A DNA stretch of 64,000 nucleotides from Pedobacter zeae (lineage in GTDB: Bacteria > Bacteroidota > Bacteroidia > Sphingobacteriales > Sphingobacteriaceae). Made by a program: the position numbers and the translations under genes. A model generated the notes under the pieces. That model ran no database searches. It saw nothing but the letters and a program-made list of their open reading frames with translations, and was not told the DNA's origin. This document shows, piece by piece, positions 25,052 through 33,670 of this stretch; position 1 is the stretch's first letter, and the number at the start of each line of letters is the position of its first letter. The stretch lies in assembly GCF_014196715.1 (NCBI RefSeq), contig NZ_JACIEF010000002.1, positions 744,001 to 808,000 on the forward strand. Direction: 5' to 3'.

Positions 25052-25633
25052 ATGTTAGGATTAAAATTATTGACTGACCCACGTTGGGCAAATATTGCAG
25101 AATCGAATTTAGAGGAAATTTTATCTGACCATGCCTGGTGCGAACAAAAAGCAGCAACCAACGCCATCACCCTGATTACCCAAAATTCGGAACATCAGGA
25201 GTTGGTAGATGAATTAACAGCCATTGCCATCGAAGAAATGCAGCATTTCCAAATGGTCATCAACATTATTAAGGAACGGGGTTATACTTTAAGCCGAGAG
25301 CGTAAGGATGATTATGTAGGGCGCCTGGTAAAATTTAGCAAAAAAGACGGCAGCCGTAACCAGGCTTTTATCGACAGACTTTTATTTGCAGCCATGATCG
25401 AAGCCCGGAGTTGCGAGCGCTTTAGGGTACTTTCTTTAAACATTAAGGATAAAGAACTGGCTAAATTTTACCATGAATTAATGGTTTCGGAGGCTGGCCA
25501 TTATACTACTTTCTTAAATTTTGCCCGTAAATACAGCACCGATGTAGATGTTGAAAAACGTTGGAAAGAATGGCTCGATTTTGAGGGAGAACTGATTCAG
25601 AGTTTTGGGACCAAAGAAGCAATACACGGTTAA
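25052..25633 (+). CDS. miaE: tRNA-(ms[2]io[6]A)-hydroxylase MiaE
   Basis: 193 aa ferritin-like four-helix bundle with a di-iron site: E-E-M-Q-H-F near 71 (E..H), E-A-R-S-C-E-R-F near 118 and S-E-A-G-H-Y-T-T-F near 151. The opening L-L-x-x-T-D-P-R-W and D-H-A-W-C-E-Q-K-A-A are diagnostic for MiaE, which hydroxylates the isopentenyl group of 2-methylthio-N6-isopentenyladenosine at tRNA position 37. miaA and miaB are not in the window. Confidence 0.9.
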   Translation: MLGLKLLTDPRWANIAESNLEEILSDHAWCEQKAATNAITLITQNSEHQELVDELTAIAIEEMQHFQMVINIIKERGYTLSRERKDDYVGRLVKFSKKDGSRNQAFIDRLLFAAMIEARSCERFRVLSLNIKDKELAKFYHELMVSEAGHYTTFLNFARKYSTDVDVEKRWKEWLDFEGELIQSFGTKEAIHG

Positions 25634-25649
25634 ATCCGTCGACAATCGT

Positions 25650-25725
25650 CAGTTTACAGTTGGCAGTTTACAGTTTTTATGATAGTTGCTAATTGAAAAA
25701 TTGCTAATTCTTAACTGACAACTGT
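25650..25725. repeat. Heptanucleotide array running into the 3' end of the DUF3810 gene
   Basis: Four clean units at 25650, 25657, 25664 and 25671 (CAGTTTA, CAGTTGG, repeated CAGTTTA, CAGTTTT), then looser 7-base units around TAATTGA/TAACTGA with one 8-base step to 25725. The last roughly 20 bases lie inside the coding end of the convergent gene. Confidence 0.7.
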
Positions 25726-26777
25726 TTTTTGTGAATGTTCCACAGCCAGATAACGATATCCTGGTAGCTGTCGATTCCCTTTTTCTGGTTGTTTAGTTTT
25801 AAAAAGCGGTCGAAAGCGGCGTCCATGTAACCGAACATATTGCTATTGTATTTTCTCCAGAATTCTTTTTCTATTTTAAAATCGGCTAAAACCTGTGGCA
25901 GGAGTTTTTTTCGAAGTGCCTTATAATCTTCTGGTGATTTCATCCTGATTTCAAATAAGATGTAACGCAACATTTCATAATTGGCAGAATATCGGTAATT
26001 CACATCAGGACTATTGCCTGCGGTTAAATAACCCAGCAGATTGGCTTCATCCTCATAAGCAATACCTAATTGGTGACCAATTTCATGACAGCTCACATAG
26101 GGTTTCACAAAATCCGGCAGATTCATGTTCATGTTGGCTTCGCCGGAAAGCGGTGCATAATAGCCCTCAATGCCGATTTTACCGATGAGCCATGAATTTA
26201 AAACCGATTTTAAACAGGGATTGGAGTACCTGAATACCTGGTTTCTTTTCGACATAAGAGCATACGCAGCCGATGATTTAGATTCGAGCTCATGAATTGT
26301 GTAAGCAGGTACCTTGTTTTGCTTCAATTTTAAGGCATTGGTTTTTTCAACAAAATAATTGCCCAGAACAACCAGCTCTTTAACATTATATTTTTCATTA
26401 CCAATGCCCAGCTCTTCGCTTATACTTGGCCGGCTGTAGTTTAAACCCCAAACTATTTTGAAAATGATGTAAAGAATTAAAAAGAAGTTTAAAATCTGTA
26501 GCGGTATAATGATGCTGTCTTGCTTTTTTAGTGATTTACGCCTTTTGTAAAATCTAACGGTTTTATAAAGTACAAAACCAATAAGTAAAACGTAAATAAT
26601 ATCGCCAATGGCAAAGGGAAAAATACCCGATATGAACCTTAATATAGCTGAAATATAAGGATAAATACCCGTTGAGTAATATTTTTGAACCAGACCTGGA
26701 AAGAAGCCAAAAACATAAGTCAGGACAGCTAAACTAACAAGTACTGTTGATTTAACAATTATTGCAGGTTTAGTCAT
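25704..26777 (-). CDS. DUF3810 membrane protein with an HExxH zinc-protease motif
   Basis: 357 aa. Three N-terminal membrane helices (about 10-30, 40-75, 92-112), then a soluble extracytoplasmic domain. It carries C-H-E-I-G-H-Q-L-G near residue 228 followed by Y-E-D-E-A-N, so HExxH plus a downstream Glu, the gluzincin arrangement. Other conserved parts are G-L-N-Y-S-R and Y-Y-A-P-L-S-G-E-A-N. It matches the DUF3810 family, unstudied as far as I know. It follows pyrC on the same strand by 14 bp, so the two are likely co-transcribed. Confidence 0.85.
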   Translation of the reverse strand: MTKPAIIVKSTVLVSLAVLTYVFGFFPGLVQKYYSTGIYPYISAILRFISGIFPFAIGDIIYVLLIGFVLYKTVRFYKRRKSLKKQDSIIIPLQILNFFLILYIIFKIVWGLNYSRPSISEELGIGNEKYNVKELVVLGNYFVEKTNALKLKQNKVPAYTIHELESKSSAAYALMSKRNQVFRYSNPCLKSVLNSWLIGKIGIEGYYAPLSGEANMNMNLPDFVKPYVSCHEIGHQLGIAYEDEANLLGYLTAGNSPDVNYRYSANYEMLRYILFEIRMKSPEDYKALRKKLLPQVLADFKIEKEFWRKYNSNMFGYMDAAFDRFLKLNNQKKGIDSYQDIVIWLWNIHKKQLSVKN

Positions 26778-26791
26778 TGTTTACTGAGATT

Positions 26792-28126
26792 TTATCTGGT
26801 AAATGTTAAACGCTTGCCTATCTGGTTGGTAGTAAATTTCCCTTTTACATAGGCCAGGTTACCTGATACAAAAGTATGGGTAATACTGGCTTTAAAGGTA
26901 TCGCCATCAAAAGGGCTCCAGCCGCATTTATAGAAATTATTAAGTTTGGTTACTTTCCACGGGTCGTTCAGGTCAACCAATACTAGATCAGCCCAGTATC
27001 CTTCGCGGATAAAGCCACGTTTTTCGATATCGAAGCAAATGGCAAGGTTATGCGCCGTTTTTTCGACAATCTTTTCTAAAGAGATTTTGCCCTGTATATG
27101 CATTTCCAATAAAGCTGGTAAAGCATGTTGCACCAGTGGACCACCAGACGGGGCCTGCGCGTAAGCTTGCTGTTTTTCTTCTAAAGTGTGCGGTGCATGG
27201 TCAGTAGCAATAACATCGATGTTATCGTTTAAAACACCAGCTAAAATACCTTGTTGGTCTGCTTCGGTTTTAACGGCAGGATTCCATTTAATAAAATTGC
27301 CTTTCTGAGCGTAATCTTTATCATTAAACCAAAGGTGATGTATGCAGGCTTCGGCAGTAATTTTTTTATCTTTTAAAGGAATGGTATTGTCAAACAACGC
27401 AATTTCTCTGGCAGTAGAAATGTGGAGGATGTGTAAACGCGTTTGGTAACGTTTGGCCAGTTCTACTGCCAATGACGATGATTTATAGCAAGCTTCTGCA
27501 CTGCGAATCAGTGGATGCATTTCGATGGTTAAGTCGTCACCATATTTGGCTTTAAACTCGGCCAGGTTATGGCGGATGGTGGCCTCATCTTCGCAATGTG
27601 TAGCCACGAGGATAGGTGCCTTGCTGAAAATGTGTTCAAGGGTTTTTTCATTATCAACCAGCATGTTTCCGGTTGATGAACCCATGAAAACTTTAATTCC
27701 GCAAACATTTTTCGGGTCGGTTTTTAAAACTTCTTCAATATTATCGTTGCTCGCACCCATATAAAATGAATAATTAGCCAGCGAGGTTTGTGCCGCGATG
27801 TCGTATTTATCGGCAAGCAATTCCTGTGTTAACGTATTGGGCACGGTATTGGGCATTTCCATAAAAGAAGTAATTCCTCCGGCTACAGCCGCCATACTTT
27901 CGGTAAAAATATCGGCTTTATGCGTTAGGCCGGGCTCGCGGAAATGCACCTGGTCATCAATCATACCTGGTAAAAGATATTGCCCCTCGGCATTAATTTC
28001 CTGTGCACCAGGTGCAGCCAGGTTTTGGCCGATTTTGGCAATAAATCCATCTTTTATCAATAAATCAGCAACAATTTTCTGTCCTTCATTTACAATTGTA
28101 GCAGCTTTTATCAGGTAAGTATTCAT
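26792..28126 (-). CDS. pyrC: Dihydroorotase
   Basis: 444 aa amidohydrolase of the multifunctional/type I dihydroorotase class. P-G-M-I-D-D-Q-V-H-F-R-E-P-G near 53 holds the metal-binding His pair region (first His replaced by Gln in the usual HxH), M-G-S-S-T-G near 147, C-E-D-E near 176, H-I-L-H-I-S-T near 230, and D-H-A-P-H-T near 310. The Q-V-H variant is common in this group of enzymes in Bacteroidota. It closes carbamoyl aspartate to dihydroorotate in pyrimidine synthesis. Its -7 box is 5 nt from the ATG. Confidence 0.9.
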   Translation of the reverse strand: MNTYLIKAATIVNEGQKIVADLLIKDGFIAKIGQNLAAPGAQEINAEGQYLLPGMIDDQVHFREPGLTHKADIFTESMAAVAGGITSFMEMPNTVPNTLTQELLADKYDIAAQTSLANYSFYMGASNDNIEEVLKTDPKNVCGIKVFMGSSTGNMLVDNEKTLEHIFSKAPILVATHCEDEATIRHNLAEFKAKYGDDLTIEMHPLIRSAEACYKSSSLAVELAKRYQTRLHILHISTAREIALFDNTIPLKDKKITAEACIHHLWFNDKDYAQKGNFIKWNPAVKTEADQQGILAGVLNDNIDVIATDHAPHTLEEKQQAYAQAPSGGPLVQHALPALLEMHIQGKISLEKIVEKTAHNLAICFDIEKRGFIREGYWADLVLVDLNDPWKVTKLNNFYKCGWSPFDGDTFKASITHTFVSGNLAYVKGKFTTNQIGKRLTFTR

Positions 28127-28131
28127 GGTTT

Positions 28132-28139
28132 CAAAGGTA
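28132..28139 (-). promoter_or_regulatory. TAnnTTTG -7 box of pyrC, 5 nt from the start codon
   Basis: TACCTTTG on the minus strand followed by AAACC and the ATG; predicts a leaderless or nearly leaderless pyrC transcript. Confidence 0.6.
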
Positions 28140-28276
28140 AAAATAGATTTGAGAAGTTAGGTAGGAGATTTGAGAATTTCGGAAGCTTATTTTGACAGAT
28201 GAAAGGTGCTGAACTGAGTTAAATGCTACTGTTTTGGGTAAAATAACCCTGATCGTAGCGGGAATCGGGATAAAAC

Positions 28277-28302
28277 GGATAGCAGGACTGCTACAACCGA
28301 AG
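28277..28302 (+). repeat. Dispersed intergenic element core (GGATAGCAGGACTGC...)
   Basis: A 26-bp block starting GGATAGCAGG and ending ACCGAAG. A diverged copy on the other strand lies at 58028-58053, and a related block lies in the tandem repeat near 21118-21146. Confidence 0.55.
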
Positions 28303-28368
28303 AATTACTGCAATTGCTTTATTCGTCATTCTGATTAAAGGAAGCTTCGATTTTGCATGGGATTGAAA

Positions 28369-28403
28369 CCTTCTGCCTTACGCCTTCAAACCCTCAACCT
28401 TAA
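28369..28403. repeat. Degenerate heptanucleotide array (unit CCTTCnn)
   Basis: Five 7-base units at 28369, 28376, 28383, 28390 and 28397 (CCTTCTG, CCTTACG, then CCTTCAA and looser units). It ends 4 bp before the helicase -7 box. Confidence 0.7.
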
Positions 28404-28407
28404 TCAC

Positions 28408-28415
28408 TATCTTTG
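28408..28415 (+). promoter_or_regulatory. TAnnTTTG -7 box of the DEAD helicase gene, 6 nt from the start codon
   Basis: TATCTTTG followed by TAGGCT and the ATG at 28422; a leaderless or nearly leaderless mRNA is predicted. Confidence 0.6.
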
Positions 28416-28421
28416 TAGGCT

Positions 28422-29768
28422 ATGGCAAAATCGTTCGAAGAATTTAAGTTAAACAGGCAGATTTTAAATGCAGTTGCCGATGCAGGTTATACCGTTGCCA
28501 CACCGATACAGGAAAAAGCCATCGGGCCGGTATTATCGGGTCAGGATATTTTTGGTATTGCCGAAACCGGTACCGGAAAAACCGCGGCCTTTGTTTTGCC
28601 GATTTTAATGCAATTGAAATATGCTCAGGGTAATCATCCAAGAGCTTTAATTTTATCGCCAACAAGAGAGTTAGCCATGCAGATCGCCGAGCAGGTGAAA
28701 TTATTCTCGACTTATACTGATTTACGTGCTTTGGTAATTTTTGGCGGAATTGGCCCTAAAACACAAAAGGAACAGGTTGCAAAAGGGGTAGATATTTTAA
28801 TCGCTACACCCGGAAGATTTTTGGATTTGTACCTTGCCGGCGATATCAATACCCAAAGCTTAAAATTCCTGGTGTTGGATGAAGCAGATAAAATGATGGA
28901 TATGGGCTTTATTGGCTCGATACACCGCATTTTAGAAGTAGTGCCGCGCAAGCGACAAAATTTGCTGTTTTCGGCAACAATGAGCGATCTGGTTCAGAAA
29001 ATTGCCGGCGATTTCCTGAAAAACCCAACCATTATTGAAACAGCACAACAGGCAACCCCTGCGGCAAATGTAACGCAAACTTTATATTATGTTCCGAATT
29101 TTAAAACGAAACTGAATTTGTTGCAACATTTGCTGAAGAACGATGAAGCATTTACGCGTTTAATCATTTTCTGTAAAACCAAAACAGTTGCCGATAATAT
29201 TTTTAGTTTCATGGAACGTAAATATGGTGCCGATAATGTTCGTGTAATCCATGCCAATAAAGGTCAGAATACACGGATTAACTCCATTAATAGCTTTAAA
29301 GAAGGAAATGTAAGGGTTCTGGTGGCAACCGATGTAGCCAGCAGGGGGATAGATGTAAGCGATGTGAGCCATGTCATCAATTTTGATGTGCCAATTATCA
29401 TCGAAGATTATGTGCACCGCATTGGACGTACGGGCAGGGCTTTCGCCAAAGGTGATGCAATAACTTTTGCTACCGAGGGAGAAAGATACTATATCCGTAA
29501 AATCGAAAAACTGATTCGTCAGTCGATTCCTGTGGAGGCCATTCCGCAGGGTGTTTTTATCGAAGAAACGCCTTACGAGGAACGCCAGCAGATCGCCAAA
29601 GAAATTGATTTGCAAAAACGTAAAGAAGATCCTGATTTTAAAGGGGCTTTCCACGAAAAGAAAAATGCAAAGGCCATTGAACAAAAGGCAAGAGATAAGG
29701 CCAAGGCAAAAGCCGGTAAACAAATAAAAAGTTTTAAAAAGGGTAAACGCTTCGATAAGAAAAAATAA
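28422..29768 (+). CDS. DEAD-box ATP-dependent RNA helicase
   Basis: 448 aa. All core motifs are visible: Q motif with F and T-P-I-Q near 24-30, motif I A-E-T-G-T-G-K-T near 46, Ia P-T-R-E-L-A, II D-E-A-D near 152, III S-A-T, V A-T-D-V-A-S-R-G-I-D near 305, VI H-R-I-G-R-T-G-R near 332. The C-terminal tail (400-448) is lysine-rich and likely binds RNA. RhlE-like by size and tail. It unwinds RNA in ribosome assembly or decay; the exact role is unassigned. A small membrane gene follows at 2 bp. Confidence 0.92.
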   Translation: MAKSFEEFKLNRQILNAVADAGYTVATPIQEKAIGPVLSGQDIFGIAETGTGKTAAFVLPILMQLKYAQGNHPRALILSPTRELAMQIAEQVKLFSTYTDLRALVIFGGIGPKTQKEQVAKGVDILIATPGRFLDLYLAGDINTQSLKFLVLDEADKMMDMGFIGSIHRILEVVPRKRQNLLFSATMSDLVQKIAGDFLKNPTIIETAQQATPAANVTQTLYYVPNFKTKLNLLQHLLKNDEAFTRLIIFCKTKTVADNIFSFMERKYGADNVRVIHANKGQNTRINSINSFKEGNVRVLVATDVASRGIDVSDVSHVINFDVPIIIEDYVHRIGRTGRAFAKGDAITFATEGERYYIRKIEKLIRQSIPVEAIPQGVFIEETPYEERQQIAKEIDLQKRKEDPDFKGAFHEKKNAKAIEQKARDKAKAKAGKQIKSFKKGKRFDKKK

Positions 29769-29770
29769 TC

Positions 29771-30043
29771 ATGAAACTTCGTGTTACTCCATTAAATATT
29801 ATTGGTGCAATTGGTTTGAGCCTAATGGCAGTTGGTCTTTTTTCTGAAAAAAGTACCGCACCGGGGCAGATTAACCTCAGTGGTTTCTATTTGCTTATTC
29901 TGGCTTGCCTGGTTGCTGTTACGTTTGTAACCGATCTTATTTTTCGTTTTACATTGAAGGATATCAAGCGAATCTGGGTGATAGAACTGATATTTATTGT
30001 TATCGCTGCAATCTTGATGTTAATATTACAAAAACTAGTATAA
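29771..30043 (+). CDS. Small hydrophobic protein, three predicted membrane helices
   Basis: 90 aa, no family recognised. Hydrophobic segments lie at about 8-25, 38-60 and 68-88, joined by short charged loops (R-F-T-L-K-D-I-K-R). The start is 2 bp past the helicase stop, so translation is probably coupled and both share the helicase promoter. A real gene is supported by this spacing and by its position in a run of plus-strand genes. Confidence 0.65.
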   Translation: MKLRVTPLNIIGAIGLSLMAVGLFSEKSTAPGQINLSGFYLLILACLVAVTFVTDLIFRFTLKDIKRIWVIELIFIVIAAILMLILQKLV

Positions 30044-30072
30044 TACAAAGGTGAAGTATTTGGTAAAATCAT

Positions 30073-30080
30073 CATCTTTG
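30073..30080 (+). promoter_or_regulatory. Near-consensus -7 box (CATCTTTG) upstream of gldC
   Basis: One mismatch to TAnnTTTG, 61 nt before the gldC ATG. Confidence 0.35.
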
Positions 30081-30141
30081 CCCCCGAATAAAATACCCGT
30101 AAATTGGTATAATCCGTTATGGGTGAAATCCATTTTAAAAT

Positions 30142-30477
30142 ATGAGAAAAGCAGAAATCAAAATAACCGTTGAGTTAGACGATAACAATATGCCAGAGAA
30201 CATTCTTTGGGAGAGTACCGATGCAAAAACAACGGATAAAGTTCCGGTAAAATCAATGTTCCTTGCCCTTTGGGACCATAATTATAAAAATTCAATGCGC
30301 ATCGACCTTTGGACAAAAGATATGCCTGTTGATGAGATGAAGCGTTTTTTTTATGAAACTTTACAGACCTTGGGCGATAGCTTTTTAAAAGCAACCGGCG
30401 AAACATTAATTGTAGAAGATTTACGCGATTATTGTGCTCATTTTGCTGATAAAATGGGAATTATAGAGGGACAATAG
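30142..30477 (+). CDS. gldC: Gliding motility protein GldC
   Basis: 111 aa, the normal GldC size, without a signal peptide. The opening K-A-E-I-K-I-T-V-E-L-D-D-N-N-M-P-E-N-I-L-W near residue 3, A-L-W-D near 48, R-I-D-L-W-T-K-D-M-P-V-D-E-M near 56 and F-Y-E-T-L near 75 match the family. In Flavobacterium johnsoniae gldC lies next to gldB and is required for gliding; its biochemical role is unclear. gldB is not adjacent here. It is the fourth gld gene in the window, though not linked to gldA/F/G. Confidence 0.88.
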   Translation: MRKAEIKITVELDDNNMPENILWESTDAKTTDKVPVKSMFLALWDHNYKNSMRIDLWTKDMPVDEMKRFFYETLQTLGDSFLKATGETLIVEDLRDYCAHFADKMGIIEGQ

Positions 30478-30501
30478 TTAAGTTGGCAGTTTTCAGTTCC
30501 A
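30474..30501. repeat. Short heptanucleotide array (unit AGTTnnC)
   Basis: 7-base units at 30474, 30481, 30488 and 30495 (AGTTGGC then AGTTTTC). It begins at the gldC stop codon and fills much of the 42-bp gap to the next gene. Confidence 0.5.
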
Positions 30502-30519
30502 ATAGTAACACAAGATAAA

Positions 30520-30924
30520 ATGTTAGTTGTAAAAAAAGTAAATGCCTACATCGGCTTAATTTTGGGTGCCATTGCCATTACCATCGCACCCATGTTAAAG
30601 GTACCTGTTAAGGGTAACTGGAATTTGTATCAGGCAGACCCACGGTTGCTTTATATTTCTTTGGGTATTTTGGCTTTAACCGCTTTATTCCTTTTTGTAA
30701 GGGCCTTAAGCATGTTCAGGCTAATGGCTATTATAGCATTAATCTGGAGTGCTATCATGGCGGCAGCCGTTTGGTTTAAAGTAAATAATTACTTTGGCTC
30801 AAAATTTTTTGATAAAATGCTGTCTAAAACCATCCATTTTCAATGGGGCTGGATTGTACTATTGGTCGCCGTAATATTATTGGTTACCAGTGTTAAGAAA
30901 GAACGGCTGGAAGTAAAACAATAA
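30520..30924 (+). CDS. Four-helix membrane protein of unknown function
   Basis: 134 aa, no certain family (size and topology are like DUF4293 proteins, but the start differs). Membrane helices at about 10-27, 45-63, 68-87 and 110-125, with a charged tail (K-K-E-R-L-E-V-K). It lies 42 bp after gldC and before a strong bidirectional terminator, so it ends a plus-strand unit. Confidence 0.6.
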   Translation: MLVVKKVNAYIGLILGAIAITIAPMLKVPVKGNWNLYQADPRLLYISLGILALTALFLFVRALSMFRLMAIIALIWSAIMAAAVWFKVNNYFGSKFFDKMLSKTIHFQWGWIVLLVAVILLVTSVKKERLEVKQ

Positions 30925-30930
30925 AAAGTA

Positions 30931-30968
30931 AAACGCCGGTAGCGATCAGCTTACCGGCGTTTATTTTT
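30931..30968. terminator. Bidirectional intrinsic terminator
   Basis: AACGCCGGTAG pairs with TTACCGGCGTT (30932-30942 with 30951-30961), about 10 bp, flanked by A-rich sequence on the left and TTATTTTTA on the right. It can serve both convergent units. Confidence 0.85.
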
Positions 30969-30984
30969 AAAGGCGAGTCTACAG

Positions 30985-32595
30985 TTAATTGCTCCCTTTT
31001 CTTCTATTAATTTGTTGCAACCCTTGTATCAGTATATCGCCTACTTTTTGAATATCTGCAGAAGTTTGAGCATCTTTTTGTGCTTTTAAACGTGCCTTTT
31101 CTTCAGCTTCTGCTTTTTCGCGTAATTGTTGTGCAACCAGGGCCTCCTGTTTTTTGCGTTTGTTTTCAATGTCTTTCTCTTTTGAGAATATGGTGATATA
31201 ATACATCCGCGATTTCTCAAATTGTTTATCGCTATAATTTACAATAACTTTCGATTTAGGGTCTTCGGCGTTCTTTAACAAATTGGTTTTCATCTCTTCA
31301 TAATAGGCCTTATCGCCGGTACTGAAATAAATAATGCGCGACCAGGTATCACTCAGTTGGTATTCGTAGCTTACATAACAAAGCGAATCGGCAGGAGATT
31401 TAAAATAAAAATCGTAAGGGTAGGCTGATGCGTTATAGGTCATGTTTCTGCCCGGCCAGTTTACATTTACCAAAGTCACATAATTCTCAGCCAAGAATTT
31501 TTTTAAAAATGGCTTTTCCATGTTGAGATAATAGCTTACCAATGAGCTTGCATCTATTGGGCTCGTATTCTGGTAGCGGGTAGCAATATCGGTAATGTAA
31601 GGCGAAACGTTAAACCTGATATATCTTTCTTTGTCGTTATTTGTACATTTCAGGTTATTTTTAATATAGATAACATCGCCCTCTTCGTCTCCTTCACCAT
31701 CATTAGTCCAGTTGTTAAAGCGGAACCATTTTTTAATCTTGTTATGCATCAGCGGATCGCTAAAACTAAACCTAATACCATCTATTTTTTTATATCTGTT
31801 ACTGGTGATAGTTACTGAGGTACCTTCATCAAACACATAGTCGGTAGAATATCCAAACACAGACGAAATGCCATTGCCTTCATAATTTGCGGAAATCTTA
31901 TTGACCGATTTATAAAGAAATTTGCTGCCCTGACCTCTTATAAACTGCACAATACTTTGGGCAGTTTCTTCAGGATTGCTGTGTACTGTTAACGAATCGG
32001 TATTTAATGCCTGAGCCATTACAGGTAAAACAAAACGATCGGTTTTAGTTAAAGTAATGGCATAAGTAAACTGATTTTTATCTTCTCCGCTATTGCCCAT
32101 TTCGGTTATCTCAGCTATTAAATTGTTGTTTAAGTAGAGGTTATGACTAAGTGCCTGCCATTTACGGTAACCGAGTATTTTTTCAATAGCAAGAAATCCT
32201 TCCTTCGGCACATCGTTAAGATACCAGTCAATGCTTTGGATCTGATCACTTGCGTCGGTTCGTATGTCTACCTGTATTTTATGACTGCATATTAGTGAAG
32301 TTCGCACCTGTAACAGTTTCCCGGTTTGTTCGCCATTTTTCCGGTTATCGTAAACCGATTCTTCTTCTACGCTTTGCATCTGCACTCCTATAACTTTCAG
32401 CTCGTTGCTAACCAGTCGGCTGGCTTGCTCTGCATTGGCTCGCAACAGCTCAATGGCTATGCTTTTTGTTACAGCAGGGGCAGTACTTTTTTTTGTGGTT
32501 TTAGCAGGGCTTGCTGTTTTTTTAACCTGTGCGATGGTCTCTGTTGCTATGCAAAATAGCATCAGTATAAGGCCTTTTTGAATGAAACTTTTCAT
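30985..32595 (-). CDS. Exported protein of unknown function with a C-terminal coiled coil
   Basis: 536 aa, not recognised. A signal peptide ends near T-I-A|Q (residue 22), followed by a Lys/Thr/Ala/Pro-rich linker (24-45). The middle (50-470) is a mixed alpha/beta region with no motif I can name. Residues about 475-515 are a charged Lys/Glu/Ala-rich coiled coil, then a short tail. It sits 4 bp downstream of the TonB-C protein gene, so the two form an operon. Confidence 0.65.
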   Translation of the reverse strand: MKSFIQKGLILMLFCIATETIAQVKKTASPAKTTKKSTAPAVTKSIAIELLRANAEQASRLVSNELKVIGVQMQSVEEESVYDNRKNGEQTGKLLQVRTSLICSHKIQVDIRTDASDQIQSIDWYLNDVPKEGFLAIEKILGYRKWQALSHNLYLNNNLIAEITEMGNSGEDKNQFTYAITLTKTDRFVLPVMAQALNTDSLTVHSNPEETAQSIVQFIRGQGSKFLYKSVNKISANYEGNGISSVFGYSTDYVFDEGTSVTITSNRYKKIDGIRFSFSDPLMHNKIKKWFRFNNWTNDGEGDEEGDVIYIKNNLKCTNNDKERYIRFNVSPYITDIATRYQNTSPIDASSLVSYYLNMEKPFLKKFLAENYVTLVNVNWPGRNMTYNASAYPYDFYFKSPADSLCYVSYEYQLSDTWSRIIYFSTGDKAYYEEMKTNLLKNAEDPKSKVIVNYSDKQFEKSRMYYITIFSKEKDIENKRKKQEALVAQQLREKAEAEEKARLKAQKDAQTSADIQKVGDILIQGLQQINRRKGSN

Positions 32596-32599
32596 GGCT

Positions 32600-33526
32600 T
32601 TAATTACTTAAGTTAAATGATATTGGGAGCGTAAGTGAGTACCTCACTTTTGTGTTGTTTAATCTTGCAGGTGTCCAGTTTCTGCTGGTCAGGTTCACAA
32701 CCCTCAGTGCTTCCTCTCGCAATGCTGTGGGGCCATCTATTATAAAGGCAGTGATGCTACCATCAACTTCTATTATAACTTTGATATTTACCTTACCTTG
32801 TATGTTACTTTCTATTGCTTTTACAGGATATTTAATGTTCTCACCCAGAAAGCTAGATAAATTTCCATTAAATTTCGCCGGTGTAACTTCAGAACGCGAA
32901 TCATAAACTGCATTTTGGCTGTTATAAGTCTGCTGATTTTGAGGGTTTTTTACGCCTGAAGTGCCGGTATTTCTCGTGGCAAAAGTTTGGTTACTACCTG
33001 CCATTTTTTGGTTATTGTAAGCCTTATAGTTTGGAATTCCGTTATCACATTCCGCATAGTAGTATCCTCTTCCGTAGGTAGCAGGGTCTGTTGAGCAATC
33101 GTCTATCCAAGTGCCATTATACTCTTTGAATTCAAAACAAGCTGCTTCAAAAATATAAGAAAGCTCGGTGGCACTTCCAAAACTGCCGTTTTTCCATATC
33201 TCATTAGGCTCAAAAGTATGGCGCGCATTGGTTCTGGTGGGCTTACCTTTTGTCTTGTCGTAAAATAACCAGCTAATGGCAACTCTTTTAGTATACCTGT
33301 TTTGTATTTGCCAATTCCAGTACCACTGTTGGGCACTTTTATTAAAATAAGCCTTTTGTACACGCATATAAATGCCCTTATAACAGGGGTTTTTAGTCCA
33401 TTCTCCCCAATTGAATTGAGGGTTTGAATTGGAATATTCCTGCGAATAAGCATTTGATGTCAGGCCAAAATATAATGCTATACAAAATACAGCCCAGGGC
33501 AAGGTGTTTTTTTTAATTATAAACAT
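32600..33526 (-). CDS. Exported protein with a C-terminal TonB-like domain
   Basis: 308 aa with a signal peptide (cut near S-Q|E, residue 29). The N-terminal half is Trp/Tyr-rich (C-Y-K-G-I-Y near 47, W-Y-W-N-W) with several Cys (C120s-140s region), of unknown fold. The last 80 residues form a TonB C-terminal domain: Y-P-V-K-A, G-K-V-N-I-K-V-I-I-E-V-D-G-S-I, E-A-L-R-V-V, and W-T-P-A-R-L-N near 288. True TonB proteins have an N-terminal inner-membrane anchor and Pro-rich linker, both missing here, so it is unlikely to energise transport. Operon with the 536-aa gene. Confidence 0.75.
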   Translation of the reverse strand: MFIIKKNTLPWAVFCIALYFGLTSNAYSQEYSNSNPQFNWGEWTKNPCYKGIYMRVQKAYFNKSAQQWYWNWQIQNRYTKRVAISWLFYDKTKGKPTRTNARHTFEPNEIWKNGSFGSATELSYIFEAACFEFKEYNGTWIDDCSTDPATYGRGYYYAECDNGIPNYKAYNNQKMAGSNQTFATRNTGTSGVKNPQNQQTYNSQNAVYDSRSEVTPAKFNGNLSSFLGENIKYPVKAIESNIQGKVNIKVIIEVDGSITAFIIDGPTALREEALRVVNLTSRNWTPARLNNTKVRYSLTLPISFNLSN

Positions 33527-33670
33527 GTTTGGTATTTAGAGAATGAATTTAAATTACGGTATACTTAACTTTCTGAAGTAAAACTGCTATATATCAATGA
33601 TTTACGTTTTGTATAACTTCCCGGATTTTCCACTATCAAATTAATATGATTAAATTTTGTAGCTTGAATT

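Noticed and set aside
25650..25725. Heptamer array as a CRISPR or minisatellite of identical units
   Set aside because: Units are 7 bp and degenerate; there are no unique spacers.
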